A stretch of 64,000 nt of DNA, from positions 1 to 64,000 of the forward strand of contig NZ_SZXJ01000064.1 of the NCBI RefSeq assembly GCF_005281345.1, written 5' to 3'. Every line of letters begins with the position of its first letter. Position 1 is the first letter of the stretch. The notes beneath the pieces were generated by a model that was given only the letters and a program-made list of their open reading frames with translations, did no database searches and was not told the origin of the DNA. The position numbers were made by a program, and so were the translations under genes. Shown one piece after another: positions 9,946 through 21,933 of the stretch. The DNA comes from Citrobacter sp. wls619. Lineage in GTDB: Bacteria > Pseudomonadota > Gammaproteobacteria > Enterobacterales > Enterobacteriaceae.

Positions 9946-10647
9946 TTAAATAAACGCGAACGCGTCGCCAAACAGACGATCTTCACGTGCCTGACGTTCA
10001 TTGCAGAACAGGTCGCGCGCGATTTTAGCCATCTCGAAACGCCCGGCGATATAAATATCATGTTCCGCCAGAGTGCCGTAATCCTGTAACACCGCCGTTA
10101 ATACGGTTCCCGTACGACCACGCCAGCCCGTTTCAGGCTGTTCCACTACCGGCTCAACACGCAGGTTTGGATGATTAACTGACAGTGCCTCCAGTTCAGA
10201 GAGATCGTAGAGATGTTTCTCTTCTCGTCCGCCCCAGTAAATAGTGATATCCCGGTTTGGATTGCGCGCCAGTGCTGTCAGCAAAATCGAGCGTACGTAT
10301 GAGAACCCTGTGCCGCCAGCAATCAGGATCAGCGGACGATTCTCATCATCACGCAGCCAGGCTTCACCGTGCGGGATATCGACCTTAATTTCCCGATCTT
10401 TCAGAATTCGGTCCATAACAGCCATGGCATAAAGATTTAGCTCAGAAGCACCCACGTGCAGCTCAATGAACCCGTGCTCATCCGGCGTAGATGCCATGGA
10501 GAACGGGCGTTTATCACGTTCGTCCATCACGACCATTAAATACTGACCAGCACGAAAGGAAAACGCCGCGTCCGGCACTAAACGTACGCGATATACGGTG
10601 TCAGTGATAGCTTCTACCGAGGTCACTTTACAGCTTAAGGTTGTCAT
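9946..10647 (-). CDS. fre: NAD(P)H-flavin reductase
   Basis: Reduces free flavins with NAD(P)H; in E. coli it supplies reduced flavin for ferric iron reduction and radical-enzyme activation. The ATG at 10647 behind AGAGAG gives 233 residues, the E. coli length; the in-frame opening to 10707 would overlap ubiD. The ferredoxin-reductase fold is shown by the flavin-binding RPFSMAS near residue 46 and the nicotinamide-site [10 protein letters not shown] near residue 110. It lies 40 nt downstream of ubiD and is likely co-transcribed. Confidence 0.95.
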   Translation of the reverse strand: MTTLSCKVTSVEAITDTVYRVRLVPDAAFSFRAGQYLMVVMDERDKRPFSMASTPDEHGFIELHVGASELNLYAMAVMDRILKDREIKVDIPHGEAWLRDDENRPLILIAGGTGFSYVRSILLTALARNPNRDITIYWGGREEKHLYDLSELEALSVNHPNLRVEPVVEQPETGWRGRTGTVLTAVLQDYGTLAEHDIYIAGRFEMAKIARDLFCNERQAREDRLFGDAFAFI

Positions 10648-10687
10648 GCGCTCTCTCTGTCGGATCAATAGGCAAAACGATCGCGCC

Positions 10688-12181
10688 TCAGGCGCTTTTG
10701 CCGTCATTAAAGATGGCTAATTCATCCCAAATTGCGTCAATACGCGCAGTCACTTCAGGATCTTTTTTAATCGGGCGTCCCCACTCTCGTTGGGTTTCAC
10801 CCGGCCATTTATTTGTGGCATCCAGCCCCATTTTTGAACCAAGGCCGGAAACCGGCGAGGCAAAGTCCAGGTAATCAATCGGCGTATTCTCTACCAGTAC
10901 CGTGTCCCGGGCCGGGTCCATACGGGTAGTAATTGCCCAAATCACATCGTTCCAGTCACGTGCGTTGACATCATCATCGCAGACAATAACAAATTTGGTG
11001 TACATAAACTGACGCAAAAATGACCAAACGCCCATCATGACGCGTTTGGCATGGCCGGCGTACTGTTTTTTCATCGTCACCACGGCCAGTCGATAAGAAC
11101 AACCTTCCGGCGGCAGATAAAAGTCGACGATTTCCGGGAACTGCTTTTGCAGAATAGGGACAAAGACTTCATTCAGCGCCACACCGAGCACCGCTGGTTC
11201 ATCTGGTGGACGTCCGGTGTAGGTGGAGTGATAAATCGCATCTTCACGCTGGGTAATGTGGGTGACGGTGAAAACCGGGAAGCTATCCACTTCATTGTAA
11301 TAACCCGTATGATCGCCATACGGTCCTTCCGGTGCCAGTTCACCCGGCTCGATATAGCCTTCCAGAACAATTTCAGCGCTGGCGGGTACTTCGAGATCGT
11401 TGGAGATACATTTGACAACTTCAGTCTTAGTGCCACGCAGAAGCCCGGCGAAGGCGTACTCTGATAATGTATCAGGCACAGGGGTCACAGCGCCCAGGAT
11501 GGTCGCCGGGTCTGCCCCTAACGCAACGGAGACAGGGAAACGCTCACCAGGGTGTGCAGCGCACCACTCCTGATAATCCAGCGCGCCGCCACGATGTGAA
11601 AGCCAACGCATAATGAGCTTATTTTTGCCAATCAACTGTTGGCGATAAATACCCAAATTCTGTCGCTCTTTATGCGGACCACGCGTGACGGTGAGTCCCC
11701 ATGTAATTAGCGGCGCGGCATCTTCCGGCCAGCAGGTCATGATCGGTATACGGTTTAAATCAACGTCATCGCCTGAAGAAATTTTTTGCTGGCAAGGCGC
11801 ACCGCGCAACCGCTTAGTCGGCATGTTCAGCACCTGCTTGAACTGCGGCAGCTTATCAAACAGATCGCGGAATCCTTTCGGCGGCTCCGGCTCTTTCAAA
11901 AATGCCAACAGCTTACCAACTTCCCGTAGTGCTGAGACATCTTCTTGCCCCATCCCCATGGCGACACGCTTCGGAGTGCCAAACAGATTGCACAGTACCG
12001 GCATTGAATAGCCTTTTGGATTCTCAAACAGCAGCGCAGGTCCACCAGCACGCAAGGTGCGATCGGCAATTTCAGTGATCTCCAGATGGGGATCCACTGG
12101 AAGCGTAATGCGTTTGAGCTCGCCCTGCTGTTCAAGCTGCGTCAGGAAGTCGCGTAAATCGTGATATTTCATGGCGTCCAT
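10688..12181 (-). CDS. ubiD: 3-octaprenyl-4-hydroxybenzoate decarboxylase UbiD
   Basis: Decarboxylates 3-octaprenyl-4-hydroxybenzoate in ubiquinone synthesis using prenylated FMN made by UbiX. The 497 residues match E. coli UbiD almost residue for residue, including [17 protein letters not shown], the [20 protein letters not shown] segment and the [20 protein letters not shown] region near the C-terminus. A second in-frame ATG three codons in (MKYHDL) is an alternative start. It is divergent from rfaH. Confidence 0.96.
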   Translation of the reverse strand: MDAMKYHDLRDFLTQLEQQGELKRITLPVDPHLEITEIADRTLRAGGPALLFENPKGYSMPVLCNLFGTPKRVAMGMGQEDVSALREVGKLLAFLKEPEPPKGFRDLFDKLPQFKQVLNMPTKRLRGAPCQQKISSGDDVDLNRIPIMTCWPEDAAPLITWGLTVTRGPHKERQNLGIYRQQLIGKNKLIMRWLSHRGGALDYQEWCAAHPGERFPVSVALGADPATILGAVTPVPDTLSEYAFAGLLRGTKTEVVKCISNDLEVPASAEIVLEGYIEPGELAPEGPYGDHTGYYNEVDSFPVFTVTHITQREDAIYHSTYTGRPPDEPAVLGVALNEVFVPILQKQFPEIVDFYLPPEGCSYRLAVVTMKKQYAGHAKRVMMGVWSFLRQFMYTKFVIVCDDDVNARDWNDVIWAITTRMDPARDTVLVENTPIDYLDFASPVSGLGSKMGLDATNKWPGETQREWGRPIKKDPEVTARIDAIWDELAIFNDGKSA

Positions 12182-12296
12182 TATGGCCTCTGTGTAAGCG
12201 CCTCATTATACGGCGTTCATCATTGTGATGCTGTATTTTTGTTAAATTAGCGTGAACTCTGGCAACCAACACCGATGAGGCTTGAAAGATGAAGTG

Positions 12297-12302
12297 TATA
12301 AT
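12297..12302 (+). promoter_or_regulatory. rfaH -10 element
   Basis: A consensus TATAAT lies 45 bp before the rfaH start. No good -35 hexamer is seen at 16-18 bp, so the promoter may be modest or activator-assisted. Confidence 0.5.
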
Positions 12303-12347
12303 GACTTTTGCTATGCTTGCGCTCAGAACAAGCGGATAAGAGTTATT

Positions 12348-12836
12348 ATGCAAGCCTGGTATTTACTGTACTGCAAACGCGGGCAACTTCAGCGTGCCCA
12401 GGAACACCTGGAAAGACAAGCAGTAAACTGTCTGACGCCAATGATCACCCTGGAAAAAATGGTGCGTGGTAAACGTACCACAGTCAGTGAGCCACTTTTC
12501 CCTAATTACATGTTTGTCGAATTCGATCCGGAAGTGATCCACACCACGACCATCAATGCGACACGTGGCGTCAGCCATTTTGTACGTTTTGGGGCAACGC
12601 CAGCCACTGTCCCCTCTCCCGTCATTCACCAGCTTTCTATCTACAAGCCCGAGGGGATTGTTGACCCGGAAACGCCACATCCTGGCGACAGCGTAATTAT
12701 CACTGAAGGGGCATTTGAAGGGTTGAAGGCGATTTTCACCGAACCCGACGGCGAAGCGCGTTCCATGCTCCTGCTTAACCTGTTGAATAAAGAGGTTAAG
12801 CAGAGCGTGAAAAACACCGGCTTTCGAAAGATATAA
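12348..12836 (+). CDS. rfaH: Transcription antitermination factor RfaH
   Basis: NusG paralog recruited to RNA polymerase at ops sites; it stops Rho-dependent termination in long envelope operons (LPS core, O antigen, capsule, haemolysin, F tra) and couples them to translation. The ATG at 12348 gives 162 residues, the E. coli length. The N-terminal NGN domain ([18 protein letters not shown] to about residue 100) is joined to the small C-terminal KOW domain that switches fold. It is transcribed divergently from ubiD and convergently with tatD, which ends 6 nt away. Confidence 0.95.
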   Translation: MQAWYLLYCKRGQLQRAQEHLERQAVNCLTPMITLEKMVRGKRTTVSEPLFPNYMFVEFDPEVIHTTTINATRGVSHFVRFGATPATVPSPVIHQLSIYKPEGIVDPETPHPGDSVIITEGAFEGLKAIFTEPDGEARSMLLLNLLNKEVKQSVKNTGFRKI

Positions 12837-12842
12837 ACAGAC

Positions 12843-13625
12843 TCAGAAAGTCACTTCGAATAACGTTCTGACGTTGGCATCAATCGCCGTTGATAGCCAC
12901 TGAGGGTCTTCCCCGCGCCAGTGCGCAATACGCTCAAGAATATGCGGCAGGTGCGCAGGTTCATTGCGCCGGGAAGTCGGCTTCACGGCCAGATCGCGTG
13001 GGAGTAAATAGGGCGCGTCTGTTTCTATCAGTAGCCTTTCCACCGGGATAAAAGGCAGTAGCTCCCGTAGTTCCATACCCCGACGCTCATCGCAGACCCA
13101 TCCGGTAATCCCGATATAAAGCCCTCTGTCCACGCAGTCCTGCATCTCCTGGCGCGAGCCAGTGAAACAGTGCAGCACTGCGCCGGGAAGGCTGTCCAGC
13201 CAGGGTTCCAGCAGCGTCAGAAAACGTTCGTGGGCATCCCGACAATGCATGAAAACAGGCATCTGCAATTCGGCGGCAATACGCAATTGCGCCTCAAAAG
13301 CCCGTTCCTGTTCCTGTGGAGTGGAGTAATTACGATTGAAATCCAGGCCGCATTCACCAATGGCGACCACTTCGGACTGGTTCGCCAGAGCAATAATTTC
13401 CGCCTCTGTTGAGGATTGCCATTGGCTACTGTCATGCGGATGGACGCCTGCAGTGGACCAGCAATGTGGATAATGCTGTGCCAGCTTTAGCGCCTGCTGG
13501 CTTTCATGCAGGTTTGTTCCGGTCAGAAGCATGCCGTTTACACCGGCAGCAAAAGCGCGTGCTACAACCTCATCCCTGTCTTTCGCAAATTGTGAACTGG
13601 TTAGATTAACGCCAATATCAAACAT
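12843..13625 (-). CDS. tatD: TatD-family 3'-5' DNase
   Basis: Metal-dependent nuclease of the amidohydrolase fold; in E. coli it has 3'-5' exonuclease activity linked to repair of oxidative damage and is not needed for Tat export despite its name. The ATG at 13625, preceded by GGAGG, gives 260 residues as in E. coli; the upstream in-frame ATG at 13637 has no better ribosome site. Ligand segments: [11 protein letters not shown] (metal-binding start), [21 protein letters not shown] and TDAPYLLP. Last gene of the tatABCD group. Confidence 0.92.
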   Translation of the reverse strand: MFDIGVNLTSSQFAKDRDEVVARAFAAGVNGMLLTGTNLHESQQALKLAQHYPHCWSTAGVHPHDSSQWQSSTEAEIIALANQSEVVAIGECGLDFNRNYSTPQEQERAFEAQLRIAAELQMPVFMHCRDAHERFLTLLEPWLDSLPGAVLHCFTGSRQEMQDCVDRGLYIGITGWVCDERRGMELRELLPFIPVERLLIETDAPYLLPRDLAVKPTSRRNEPAHLPHILERIAHWRGEDPQWLSTAIDANVRTLFEVTF

Positions 13626-13643
13626 GCTTCCTCCCATATGACA

Positions 13644-13661
13644 ACCGCCCTGACGGGCGGC
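13644..13661 (-). terminator. Intercistronic hairpin between tatC and tatD
   Basis: ACCGCCC (13644-13650) pairs with GGGCGGC (13655-13661) around TGAC. There is no U tract on the minus strand, so it is more likely a partial terminator or RNA-stabilising hairpin than a strong stop. Confidence 0.45.
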
Positions 13662-13666
13662 TGAAT

Positions 13667-14458
13667 TTACTCTTCGGTTTTCTCGGTGGCGTCGGCTTCT
13701 TTTGCTTCTTCAGCCTCGTTGTCCTCATCTCGCGTACGTCGCTTACCGACATAGAAACGAGAGAAGAACACACCCACCTCGAACAGGCAGTACATCGGTA
13801 TCGCCAACAGCGTTTGCGAGAAGACATCTGGTGGAGTCAGTAACATCCCTACGACAAATGCCCCGACAACTACGTAAGGACGTTTCTTACGTAAATCATC
13901 TGGCGTCGTAATACCCATCCAGCATAGCAGCACGATGGCGACAGGAACCTCAAAAGAGACACCAAACGCCATAAACAGCGCCATGACAAAGCTGAGATAA
14001 CTGGCAATGTCTGTCGAAACCTGCACGCCTTGCGGAGCTGTGTTGGCAAGGAAGCCAAACGCCAGCGGGAAGACGACAAAATAGGCGAATGCCATCCCGA
14101 TATAGAACAACAGCGAACTTGAGACCAGCAGCGGCACAACAAGGCGGCGTTCATGCTTATACAAAGCAGGCGCAATGAATGCCCATACCTGGTACAGGAT
14201 CACAGGTGCCGACAGGATCAGCGACACCATAAAGGTTAGCTTTATCGGGGTAAAGAACGGTGAAGCCACATCGGTGGCGATCATCGTTGCACCCTGAGGC
14301 ATCTGCTTAATCAGCGGTGCCGCAACCATATGGTAAATGTCGTTGGCAAAATAAACCAACGCCAGAAAGATCACCATAACCGCAATAATGCAGTTCAGGA
14401 GTCGCTTACGCAGCTCAATAAGATGCGTGATGAGCGGTTGAGTATCTTCTACAGACAT
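13667..14458 (-). CDS. tatC: Sec-independent translocase subunit TatC
   Basis: Polytopic inner-membrane receptor for twin-arginine signal peptides; with TatB it forms the recognition complex that recruits TatA. It has 263 residues (E. coli about 258), six hydrophobic helices and the conserved cytoplasmic N-terminus [14 protein letters not shown]. The extra length is in the acidic, charged C-terminal tail. It starts 2 nt after the tatB stop. Confidence 0.96.
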   Translation of the reverse strand: MSVEDTQPLITHLIELRKRLLNCIIAVMVIFLALVYFANDIYHMVAAPLIKQMPQGATMIATDVASPFFTPIKLTFMVSLILSAPVILYQVWAFIAPALYKHERRLVVPLLVSSSLLFYIGMAFAYFVVFPLAFGFLANTAPQGVQVSTDIASYLSFVMALFMAFGVSFEVPVAIVLLCWMGITTPDDLRKKRPYVVVGAFVVGMLLTPPDVFSQTLLAIPMYCLFEVGVFFSRFYVGKRRTRDEDNEAEEAKEADATEKTEE

Positions 14459-14460
14459 GT

Positions 14461-15009
14461 TTACGGTTTATCACTCGACGAGGGTGAGGATTCGACAGCA
14501 GGTGCAGCAGGTTTCTTTTCCGCGTCCATCGACGTAACGGAAGCAGTTTCCTTTAACTCCGGCGCGTCAGCACCCGTGGATTCCGGTTTTTGCTCCGGCG
14601 AACTGGCCTGTCCTTCAGCAGTAGCAGGGGTAACCCCCTCGTGCTGCGCGTCACTTCCTTTCACCACCGGGTTATGGATAGTGTGCGCTTCATCGCTCGC
14701 TTTCTCAGGATCGTGCACGCTGTAAGAACGCTTCATCGACTCAGCCGCTTCGCGCAGCTCATCCATCGATGCTTTCAGCTCCGGCGTTAAATTTGTCAGG
14801 CTCGCTTTCTCTACTTTCTTCAGGCTGTCCTGAAACTCCTGAAGCTTAAGCTCCTGGGTCAGTTCATTCTGCACGGTAGTTGCAAGAGAGCGCAGCGCAC
14901 GGACCCAGCCCGCGACCGTTTTTACTGCCACTGGCAATCGTTGTGGCCCCAGTACGATGAGGCCGATAACGAACACCAATAACAGTTCGCTAAAACCGAT
15001 ATCAAACAC
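14461..15009 (-). CDS. tatB: Sec-independent translocase subunit TatB
   Basis: Forms the Tat substrate-receptor complex with TatC. The 182 residues begin with [21 protein letters not shown], a single membrane helix with the conserved Glu8 and hinge GPQRLP, followed by an amphipathic helix and a long hydrophilic tail rich in Pro, Glu and Ser. It starts 3 nt after tatA stops. Confidence 0.95.
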   Translation of the reverse strand: MFDIGFSELLLVFVIGLIVLGPQRLPVAVKTVAGWVRALRSLATTVQNELTQELKLQEFQDSLKKVEKASLTNLTPELKASMDELREAAESMKRSYSVHDPEKASDEAHTIHNPVVKGSDAQHEGVTPATAEGQASSPEQKPESTGADAPELKETASVTSMDAEKKPAAPAVESSPSSSDKP

Positions 15010-15012
15010 GGA

Positions 15013-15267
15013 TTATACCTGCTCTTTATCTTGGCTTTTGGCGTCTTCTTTCTTCACTTCACCCTGCTTATCGGTGATGGATTTAGCGGTAAAATCAGCG
15101 TCCTGGCTGGTTTTATCCTGCTTAGGTTCATCATCACCCATCGCTTTCTTGAAGCCTTTAATAGACGCGCCAAGGTCGGAACCGATGGAGCCGAGTTTCT
15201 TGGTGCCAAATAGCAGTACAACGATGACGGCAATGATCAACAACTGCCAAATACTGATACCACCCAT
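15013..15267 (-). CDS. tatA: Sec-independent translocase subunit TatA
   Basis: Pore- or weakening-forming subunit of the twin-arginine translocase, which exports folded proteins. The 84 residues (E. coli 89) comprise a transmembrane helix ([19 protein letters not shown]), the hinge, an amphipathic helix with [19 protein letters not shown] and an acidic/basic tail. First gene of tatABC(D). Confidence 0.96.
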   Translation of the reverse strand: MGGISIWQLLIIAVIVVLLFGTKKLGSIGSDLGASIKGFKKAMGDDEPKQDKTSQDADFTAKSITDKQGEVKKEDAKSQDKEQV

Positions 15268-15307
15268 ACATGTTCCTCTGTCATAGATGATGAATTAATA
15301 AGGCCGT

Positions 15308-15313
15308 AGTATA
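15308..15313 (-). promoter_or_regulatory. Candidate tatA -10 element
   Basis: TATACT on the minus strand lies 41 bp upstream of the tatA start in the 78-bp gap after ubiB. No convincing -35 is seen, so this is a weak call. It would let the tat genes be transcribed independently of ubiB. Confidence 0.35.
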
Positions 15314-15345
15314 CGTTACACGACCTGCCTTGGGCGATGAAAAAA

Positions 15346-17588
<2,243 letters not shown>

Positions 17589-17601
17589 CCCCGATCTCCT
17601 G

Positions 17602-18357
17602 TCAGAACTTGTAACCACGATGCAGCGCAACAACACCTGCCGTCAGGTTGTAGTAATCAACACTTTCAAACCCGGCATCTTGCATCATTGCTTTTAACGT
17701 GTCCTGATCGGGATGCATGCGGATAGACTCAGCCAAATAGCGGTAGCTATCTGCATCGCTCGCAACCATCGAACCAATACGCGGCAAAATATGGAAAGAG
17801 TACGCATCATACGCTTTGCTCAGCGGTTCGATGATCGGTTTGGAGAATTCCAGCACCAGTAAGCGCCCACCAGGTTTCAACACACGATACATCGAGCGTA
17901 GCGCTTTCTCTTTATCCGTAACGTTACGCAGGCCGAAAGAAATGGTGATGCAATCAAAGGTATTGTCAGGGAACGGCAGCGCCTCAGCATTTGCCTGGAC
18001 ATATTCAACGTTACCAATCACGCCAATATTGCGCAGCTTTTCGCGGCCCATTTTGAGCATTGAGTCATTGATATCTGCCAGAATAACCTTACCGGTTTCA
18101 CCAACCATGCGAGAAAATTTCGCCGTCAGATCGCCCGTACCGCCCGCTAAATCCAGAATGGTTTGTCCACGACGCACGCCACTACAGTCAATGGTGAACC
18201 GCTTCCACAAACGATGAATGCCAAATGACATTAAGTCATTCATAACGTCATATTTAGACGCCACAGAATGAAAAACGTGGGCCACCATGTCAGCTTTCTG
18301 CTCTTTAGCGACGGTCTGAAAGCCAAAGTGCGTCGTTTCTTGTGAATTATCCACCAT
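17602..18357 (-). CDS. ubiE: Demethylmenaquinone/2-methoxy-6-polyprenylbenzoquinol methyltransferase UbiE
   Basis: SAM-dependent C-methyltransferase serving both ubiquinone and menaquinone synthesis. The 251 residues match E. coli. The SAM-binding motif [14 protein letters not shown] is near residue 65 and the family segment [20 protein letters not shown] near 140. First gene of ubiE-ubiJ-ubiB, 13 nt before ubiJ. Confidence 0.97.
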   Translation of the reverse strand: MVDNSQETTHFGFQTVAKEQKADMVAHVFHSVASKYDVMNDLMSFGIHRLWKRFTIDCSGVRRGQTILDLAGGTGDLTAKFSRMVGETGKVILADINDSMLKMGREKLRNIGVIGNVEYVQANAEALPFPDNTFDCITISFGLRNVTDKEKALRSMYRVLKPGGRLLVLEFSKPIIEPLSKAYDAYSFHILPRIGSMVASDADSYRYLAESIRMHPDQDTLKAMMQDAGFESVDYYNLTAGVVALHRGYKF

Positions 18358-18405
18358 CTCAGTGCCTGCTCATCCAAAAAATGTTCGAGAAGTGTAACAG
18401 ATTGG

Positions 18406-18452
18406 GCCCATTTGCCCTACCCTTCTGCCGGGTTCAGCTACCCCAAATGGGC
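18406..18452 (-). terminator. Inverted repeat between rmuC and ubiE
   Basis: GCCCATTTG (18406-18414) is complementary to CAAATGGGC (18444-18452), with a 29-nt loop that contains GGGTA/TACCC pairing. One arm overlaps the rmuC stop. No U tract follows, so it may be an attenuating or processing structure rather than a classical terminator. Confidence 0.4.
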
Positions 18453-19882
18453 TAGCTCGATTGCTGATTTACCGCCGCATTATCGGCGTATGTCTCTTCT
18501 TGTTGCGCCCCGGAGACCGAGCGCAAACGGTACTCTTCATCCTGACTTGTGGCATGTTCAGCCAACTCAGGATTAATCTCACGCTTAATTTCCACACCTA
18601 AGCCGCGGAAGGCTTCCGCCTGCGATAAGACATTTCCACGCCCCGAAGAGAGCTTCTTCATTGCCTGTCGGTAGTTATCCTGGGCTTTATCCAGGCTTTG
18701 GCCGATTGCCGACATATCATCCACAAACAGGCGCATCTTGTCATAAAGTTTACTGGCCCGATCCGCAATTTGTTGCGCATTGCGGCTTTGATGCTCATAG
18801 CGCCACAGGTTAGCGATAGTACGTAATGCCACCAACAACGTCGTCGGGCTGACCAGCATAATGTTATTTCTGAGTGCTTCGGTAATCAGTTCGGGCTGCC
18901 TGTCCAGCGCCAGCAAAAAAGCGGGTTCAACGGGGATAAACATCAGCACATAGTCCAGCGTACGTAACCCCGGCAACTGCTGGTAGTCTTTGCGGCCCAG
19001 CAGACGAATATGATTTCGTACGGAGGCGATATGCTCCTGCAGCGCCCCCTCCCGGGTGTATTCATCTTCTGCATTAAAATAGCGCTCATAAGCCACCAGC
19101 GTCATTTTCGCGTCAATCACGACGTCTTTACCTTGCGGTAGCCGGACAATAACGTCTGGTTGCATCCGTGAGCGCGCATCATTCTCGATGCTAACCTGGG
19201 TTTCGTATTCATAGCCTTCCCGCAGACCAGAGGCTTCAAGTACCCGCGAAAGTACCACCTCTCCCCAGTTGCCCTGTGTTTTGTTATCACCTTTTAATGC
19301 TCGCGTCAGGTTAACGGCTTCCTGCGCCATCTGCGCGTTCAGTTGCTGGAGATTACGAATTTCGTGTGCCAGGGTATGGCGCTCTTGCGCCTCTTTACCA
19401 AAGCTATCCTGAACCTGGCGGCGAAAACCGTCCAGCTGTTCGCGTAATGGTGTAAGCAGGCTGTTCAGGCTTTGGCGATTTTGCTCATCGACGCGACGGT
19501 TACTGTGTTCGAAAATGCGGTTCGCCAGATTCTCGAACTGTTCGCTCAGGCGCTGTTCGCTGTTGATCATCTGGCGAATTTTATCTTCCGCATGCTGTTG
19601 CGTTGCTTCCAGACGGGTGGTGACTTCCCGGAGATCGGCCTCCAGTGAGGTATTGATACTCTGCAGGCTGCGGAGTTCGTTATTCAGCAGTTCGCATTCG
19701 TCACGCCAGTGGGCTTCCTGCGAGAGCTGTTGCCGGGCTGCACTGAGGGCAATATCCAGTTCTCGTCGTTCTTCGATGAGGTCTGCGCGGATCTGATCGG
19801 CGCGCGCTTTTGTCGCCAGCCAGCCCACCAGCAGCCCTGCGGCTAATGCCAGCACGGCACTCATCATAATTGAAATATCCAC
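18452..19882 (-). CDS. rmuC: DNA recombination protein RmuC
   Basis: Limits inversion between short inverted repeats; predicted nuclease-like fold. The 476 residues (E. coli 475) start with one membrane anchor (SAVLALAAGLLVGWLA), then a long coiled coil to about residue 190 rich in Glu, Gln and Arg, then the conserved RmuC domain with GDNKTQGNWGEVVLSRVLE, VDIDAK-like VIDAKMTL and LGRKDYQQLPGLRTLDYVLMF. Confidence 0.94.
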   Translation of the reverse strand: MDISIMMSAVLALAAGLLVGWLATKARADQIRADLIEERRELDIALSAARQQLSQEAHWRDECELLNNELRSLQSINTSLEADLREVTTRLEATQQHAEDKIRQMINSEQRLSEQFENLANRIFEHSNRRVDEQNRQSLNSLLTPLREQLDGFRRQVQDSFGKEAQERHTLAHEIRNLQQLNAQMAQEAVNLTRALKGDNKTQGNWGEVVLSRVLEASGLREGYEYETQVSIENDARSRMQPDVIVRLPQGKDVVIDAKMTLVAYERYFNAEDEYTREGALQEHIASVRNHIRLLGRKDYQQLPGLRTLDYVLMFIPVEPAFLLALDRQPELITEALRNNIMLVSPTTLLVALRTIANLWRYEHQSRNAQQIADRASKLYDKMRLFVDDMSAIGQSLDKAQDNYRQAMKKLSSGRGNVLSQAEAFRGLGVEIKREINPELAEHATSQDEEYRLRSVSGAQQEETYADNAAVNQQSS

Positions 19883-19980
19883 AACGCCCCCTTACAGCAA
19901 CGACTTACCCGCACAAAATAGAATTGTGCTGTATAAACGTCCAGTTTAAAAGGAATTTCCTGCGAGGTACTACGCAAAAT

Positions 19981-20006
19981 AAAAAGGCCGAACACGTCGG
20001 CCTTTT
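19981..20006 (-). terminator. udp terminator
   Basis: AAAAGGCCGA and TCGGCCTTTT form a 10-bp stem with loop ACACG; on the minus strand it ends in a TTTTTATTTT run. It lies 17 bp after the udp stop. Confidence 0.85.
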
Positions 20007-20022
20007 AGCAAAGAAGGGTGAA

Positions 20023-20784
20023 TTACAGTAAACGGCGCGCGGCTTCTACCACGATTTTCACCGCGTGGCTTTCCGTTTGCTTCATCGTTTCTGCATTCGG
20101 GATCTCTTGCTGAGTACGGTTGACGATAACGCCAGCAACCATACCGGCACGCAGACCCTGGCTTGCGCACATGGTCAGCAGCGTCGCAGATTCCATTTCA
20201 TAGTTCATGACGCCCATCGACTGCCACTCTTCCATAGAGCCTTTGAAACGGCTCACTACGCGACCAGAGAAGGTGTCATAACGCTCCTGGCCCGGGTAGA
20301 AGGTGTCTGAAGACGCGGTAACGCCTACGTGGGTGGTCGCACCGATAGATTTCGCCGCTTCCACCAGCGCGGTGGTGCACTCGAAGTCTGCAACAGCCGG
20401 GAATTCCATTGGCGCAAAGTGCAGACTCGCACCGTCCAGACGGACAGAGGCGGTAGTCACCAGTACATCACCCACGTTGATATGCGGCTGAATAGCGCCA
20501 GTCGTACCGATACGCAGGAAGGTACGGATGCCCAGTTGCGCCAGTTCTTCTACGGCGATGGAGGTGGACGGGCCGCCGATACCGGTAGAGCAAACGATCA
20601 CGGCTTTACCATCCAGTTCAGCACGCCAGGTAGTGAACTCGCGATGAGATGCCAGCTTGACCGGCTTATCCATCAGCGCGGCGATCTTTTCCACACGCTC
20701 CGGGTCGCCAGGGACGATAGCGAGCTGGGCCCCTTGTAAATCGTTCTTAGTGAGGCCGAGATGAAAAACATCAGACTTAGACAT
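20023..20784 (-). CDS. udp: Uridine phosphorylase
   Basis: Reversibly phosphorolyses uridine to uracil and ribose-1-phosphate in pyrimidine salvage. The ATG at 20784 follows GAGGAG and gives 253 residues as in E. coli. NP-I family features: [13 protein letters not shown] near residue 24, [19 protein letters not shown] near 68, and the ribose-binding [12 protein letters not shown] near 190. The upstream region carries paired CRP sites with a CytR-like element between them. Confidence 0.96.
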   Translation of the reverse strand: MSKSDVFHLGLTKNDLQGAQLAIVPGDPERVEKIAALMDKPVKLASHREFTTWRAELDGKAVIVCSTGIGGPSTSIAVEELAQLGIRTFLRIGTTGAIQPHINVGDVLVTTASVRLDGASLHFAPMEFPAVADFECTTALVEAAKSIGATTHVGVTASSDTFYPGQERYDTFSGRVVSRFKGSMEEWQSMGVMNYEMESATLLTMCASQGLRAGMVAGVIVNRTQQEIPNAETMKQTESHAVKIVVEAARRLL

Positions 20785-20853
20785 AAAAACTCCTCTGTGA
20801 ATCGGTTTTGTCAGAAGAAGCAAAAACACACTTTACCGAAGGCATAAACATCT

Positions 20854-20875
20854 TTTCGTGACAGTCATCACTATG
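20854..20875 (-). promoter_or_regulatory. CRP site 1 of udp
   Basis: CGTGA-N6-TCACT (20857-20872), centred at 20864.5. A TAAAGT -10 candidate near 20830 puts the site at about -41, the class II position of the E. coli udp promoter. Confidence 0.7.
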
Positions 20876-20881
20876 ACGGAA

Positions 20882-20896
20882 ATCAATTGCATTGAT
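20882..20896 (-). promoter_or_regulatory. Putative CytR operator of udp
   Basis: ATCAAT-TGC-ATTGAT is a perfect inverted repeat containing TTGCAT, the half-site type bound by CytR. It lies between the two CRP sites, as expected for CRP-CytR co-repression. Confidence 0.55.
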
Positions 20897-20905
20897 TTAC
20901 CGTGA

Positions 20906-20927
20906 AATAGTGATAGCCATCACATTA
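20906..20927 (-). promoter_or_regulatory. CRP site 2 of udp
   Basis: AGTGA-N6-TCACA (20909-20924), centred at 20916.5 and exactly 52 bp from CRP site 1, the spacing typical of CytR-controlled promoters. It could also influence the divergent dlhH promoter. Confidence 0.7.
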
Positions 20928-21049
20928 ATGGCGCAATGTAAGGAAGCCTTGCACAAAAGATAGACCGTTTGAGGCAATGTGGTTCGTTGCATGTGTCTAT
21001 AGTTAACAATGCGCTATTTTGCACAATATTTAAGGGTACGGAGAATACC

Positions 21050-21856
21050 ATGACAACACGACAATCTGGTTTTGCACCTGCTGTATCCCCACCGTCGTCC
21101 ACGACGGTTCACACCCCGGATAACGCGATTATCGCCGGAGTGACATCAATTCCATCACAAGGCGATGATATGCCTGCGTATCACGCACGACCGCAACAGA
21201 CCGATGGTCCGCTGCCCATCGTCATTGTTGTGCAGGAAATTTTTGGTATTCATGAGCACATTCGTGATGTTTGCCGTCGACTGGCGCTGGAAGGTTATCT
21301 GGCTATTGCACCCGAACTCTATTTTCGCGAGGGCGATCCCAGTGACTTTGCCGATATCCCGACGCTTCTAAGCGGCCTGGTGGCGAAAGTTCCCGACTCA
21401 CAGGTTTTGGCGGATCTGGACCATGTTGCCAGTTGGGCCTCCCGCAACGGCGGCGATGTGCATCAATTAATGATGACGGGTTTTTGCTGGGGTGGACGTA
21501 TTACCTGGCTGTATGCCGCACACAATCCACAGCTAAAAGCGGCGGTGGCGTGGTATGGCAAATTGGTTGGCGATAAAACGCTGAACTCCCCCAAACACCC
21601 TGTCGATATTGCCACCGATCTGAACGCTCCCGTTTTGGGACTGTATGGCGGTCAGGATACCAGTATTCCACAGGACAGCGTGGAAACCATGCGTCAGGCA
21701 TTACGAGCCGCCAATGCTAAAGCGGAAATCGTCGTCTATCCCGATGCTGGCCATGCGTTTAATGCCGATTATCGCCCAAGCTATCACGAAGAGTCCGCGA
21801 AAGATGGCTGGCAGAGAATGCTGGAGTGGTTTGCGCAATACGGTGAGAAGAGATAA
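21050..21856 (+). CDS. dlhH: Dienelactone hydrolase family protein
   Basis: Alpha/beta-hydrolase of 268 residues, ortholog of E. coli YsgA/DlhH; its physiological substrate is not established. The catalytic triad is visible: Cys in MTGFCWGGRITW, Asp in GLYGGQDTSIP and His in YPDAGHAF. The ATG at 21050 behind GGAG matches the E. coli start; the in-frame opening from 20969 lies in the promoter region. It is divergent from udp and convergent with metE. Confidence 0.9.
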   Translation: MTTRQSGFAPAVSPPSSTTVHTPDNAIIAGVTSIPSQGDDMPAYHARPQQTDGPLPIVIVVQEIFGIHEHIRDVCRRLALEGYLAIAPELYFREGDPSDFADIPTLLSGLVAKVPDSQVLADLDHVASWASRNGGDVHQLMMTGFCWGGRITWLYAAHNPQLKAAVAWYGKLVGDKTLNSPKHPVDIATDLNAPVLGLYGGQDTSIPQDSVETMRQALRAANAKAEIVVYPDAGHAFNADYRPSYHEESAKDGWQRMLEWFAQYGEKR

Positions 21857-21863
21857 TCGAGTC

Positions 21864-21893
21864 GGTCGGGTAAGGCAAAACCGCTACCCGACC
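21864..21893. terminator. Bidirectional hairpin between dlhH and metE
   Basis: GGTCGGGTA (21864-21872) pairs with TACCCGACC (21885-21893). It separates two convergent genes and could stop both transcripts, although U runs are short. Confidence 0.5.
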
Positions 21894-21894
21894 T

Positions 21895-21928
21895 ATTGCC
21901 CGGAGCGGCTTCGCTTACCGGGCCTACG
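21895..21928. repeat. REP-type palindrome downstream of metE
   Basis: TTGCCCGG ... CCGGGC around GCGGCTTCGCTTA, followed by CTACG, is an enterobacterial REP/PU unit in the dlhH-metE convergent gap. Confidence 0.7.
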
Positions 21929-21933
21929 TTTCG

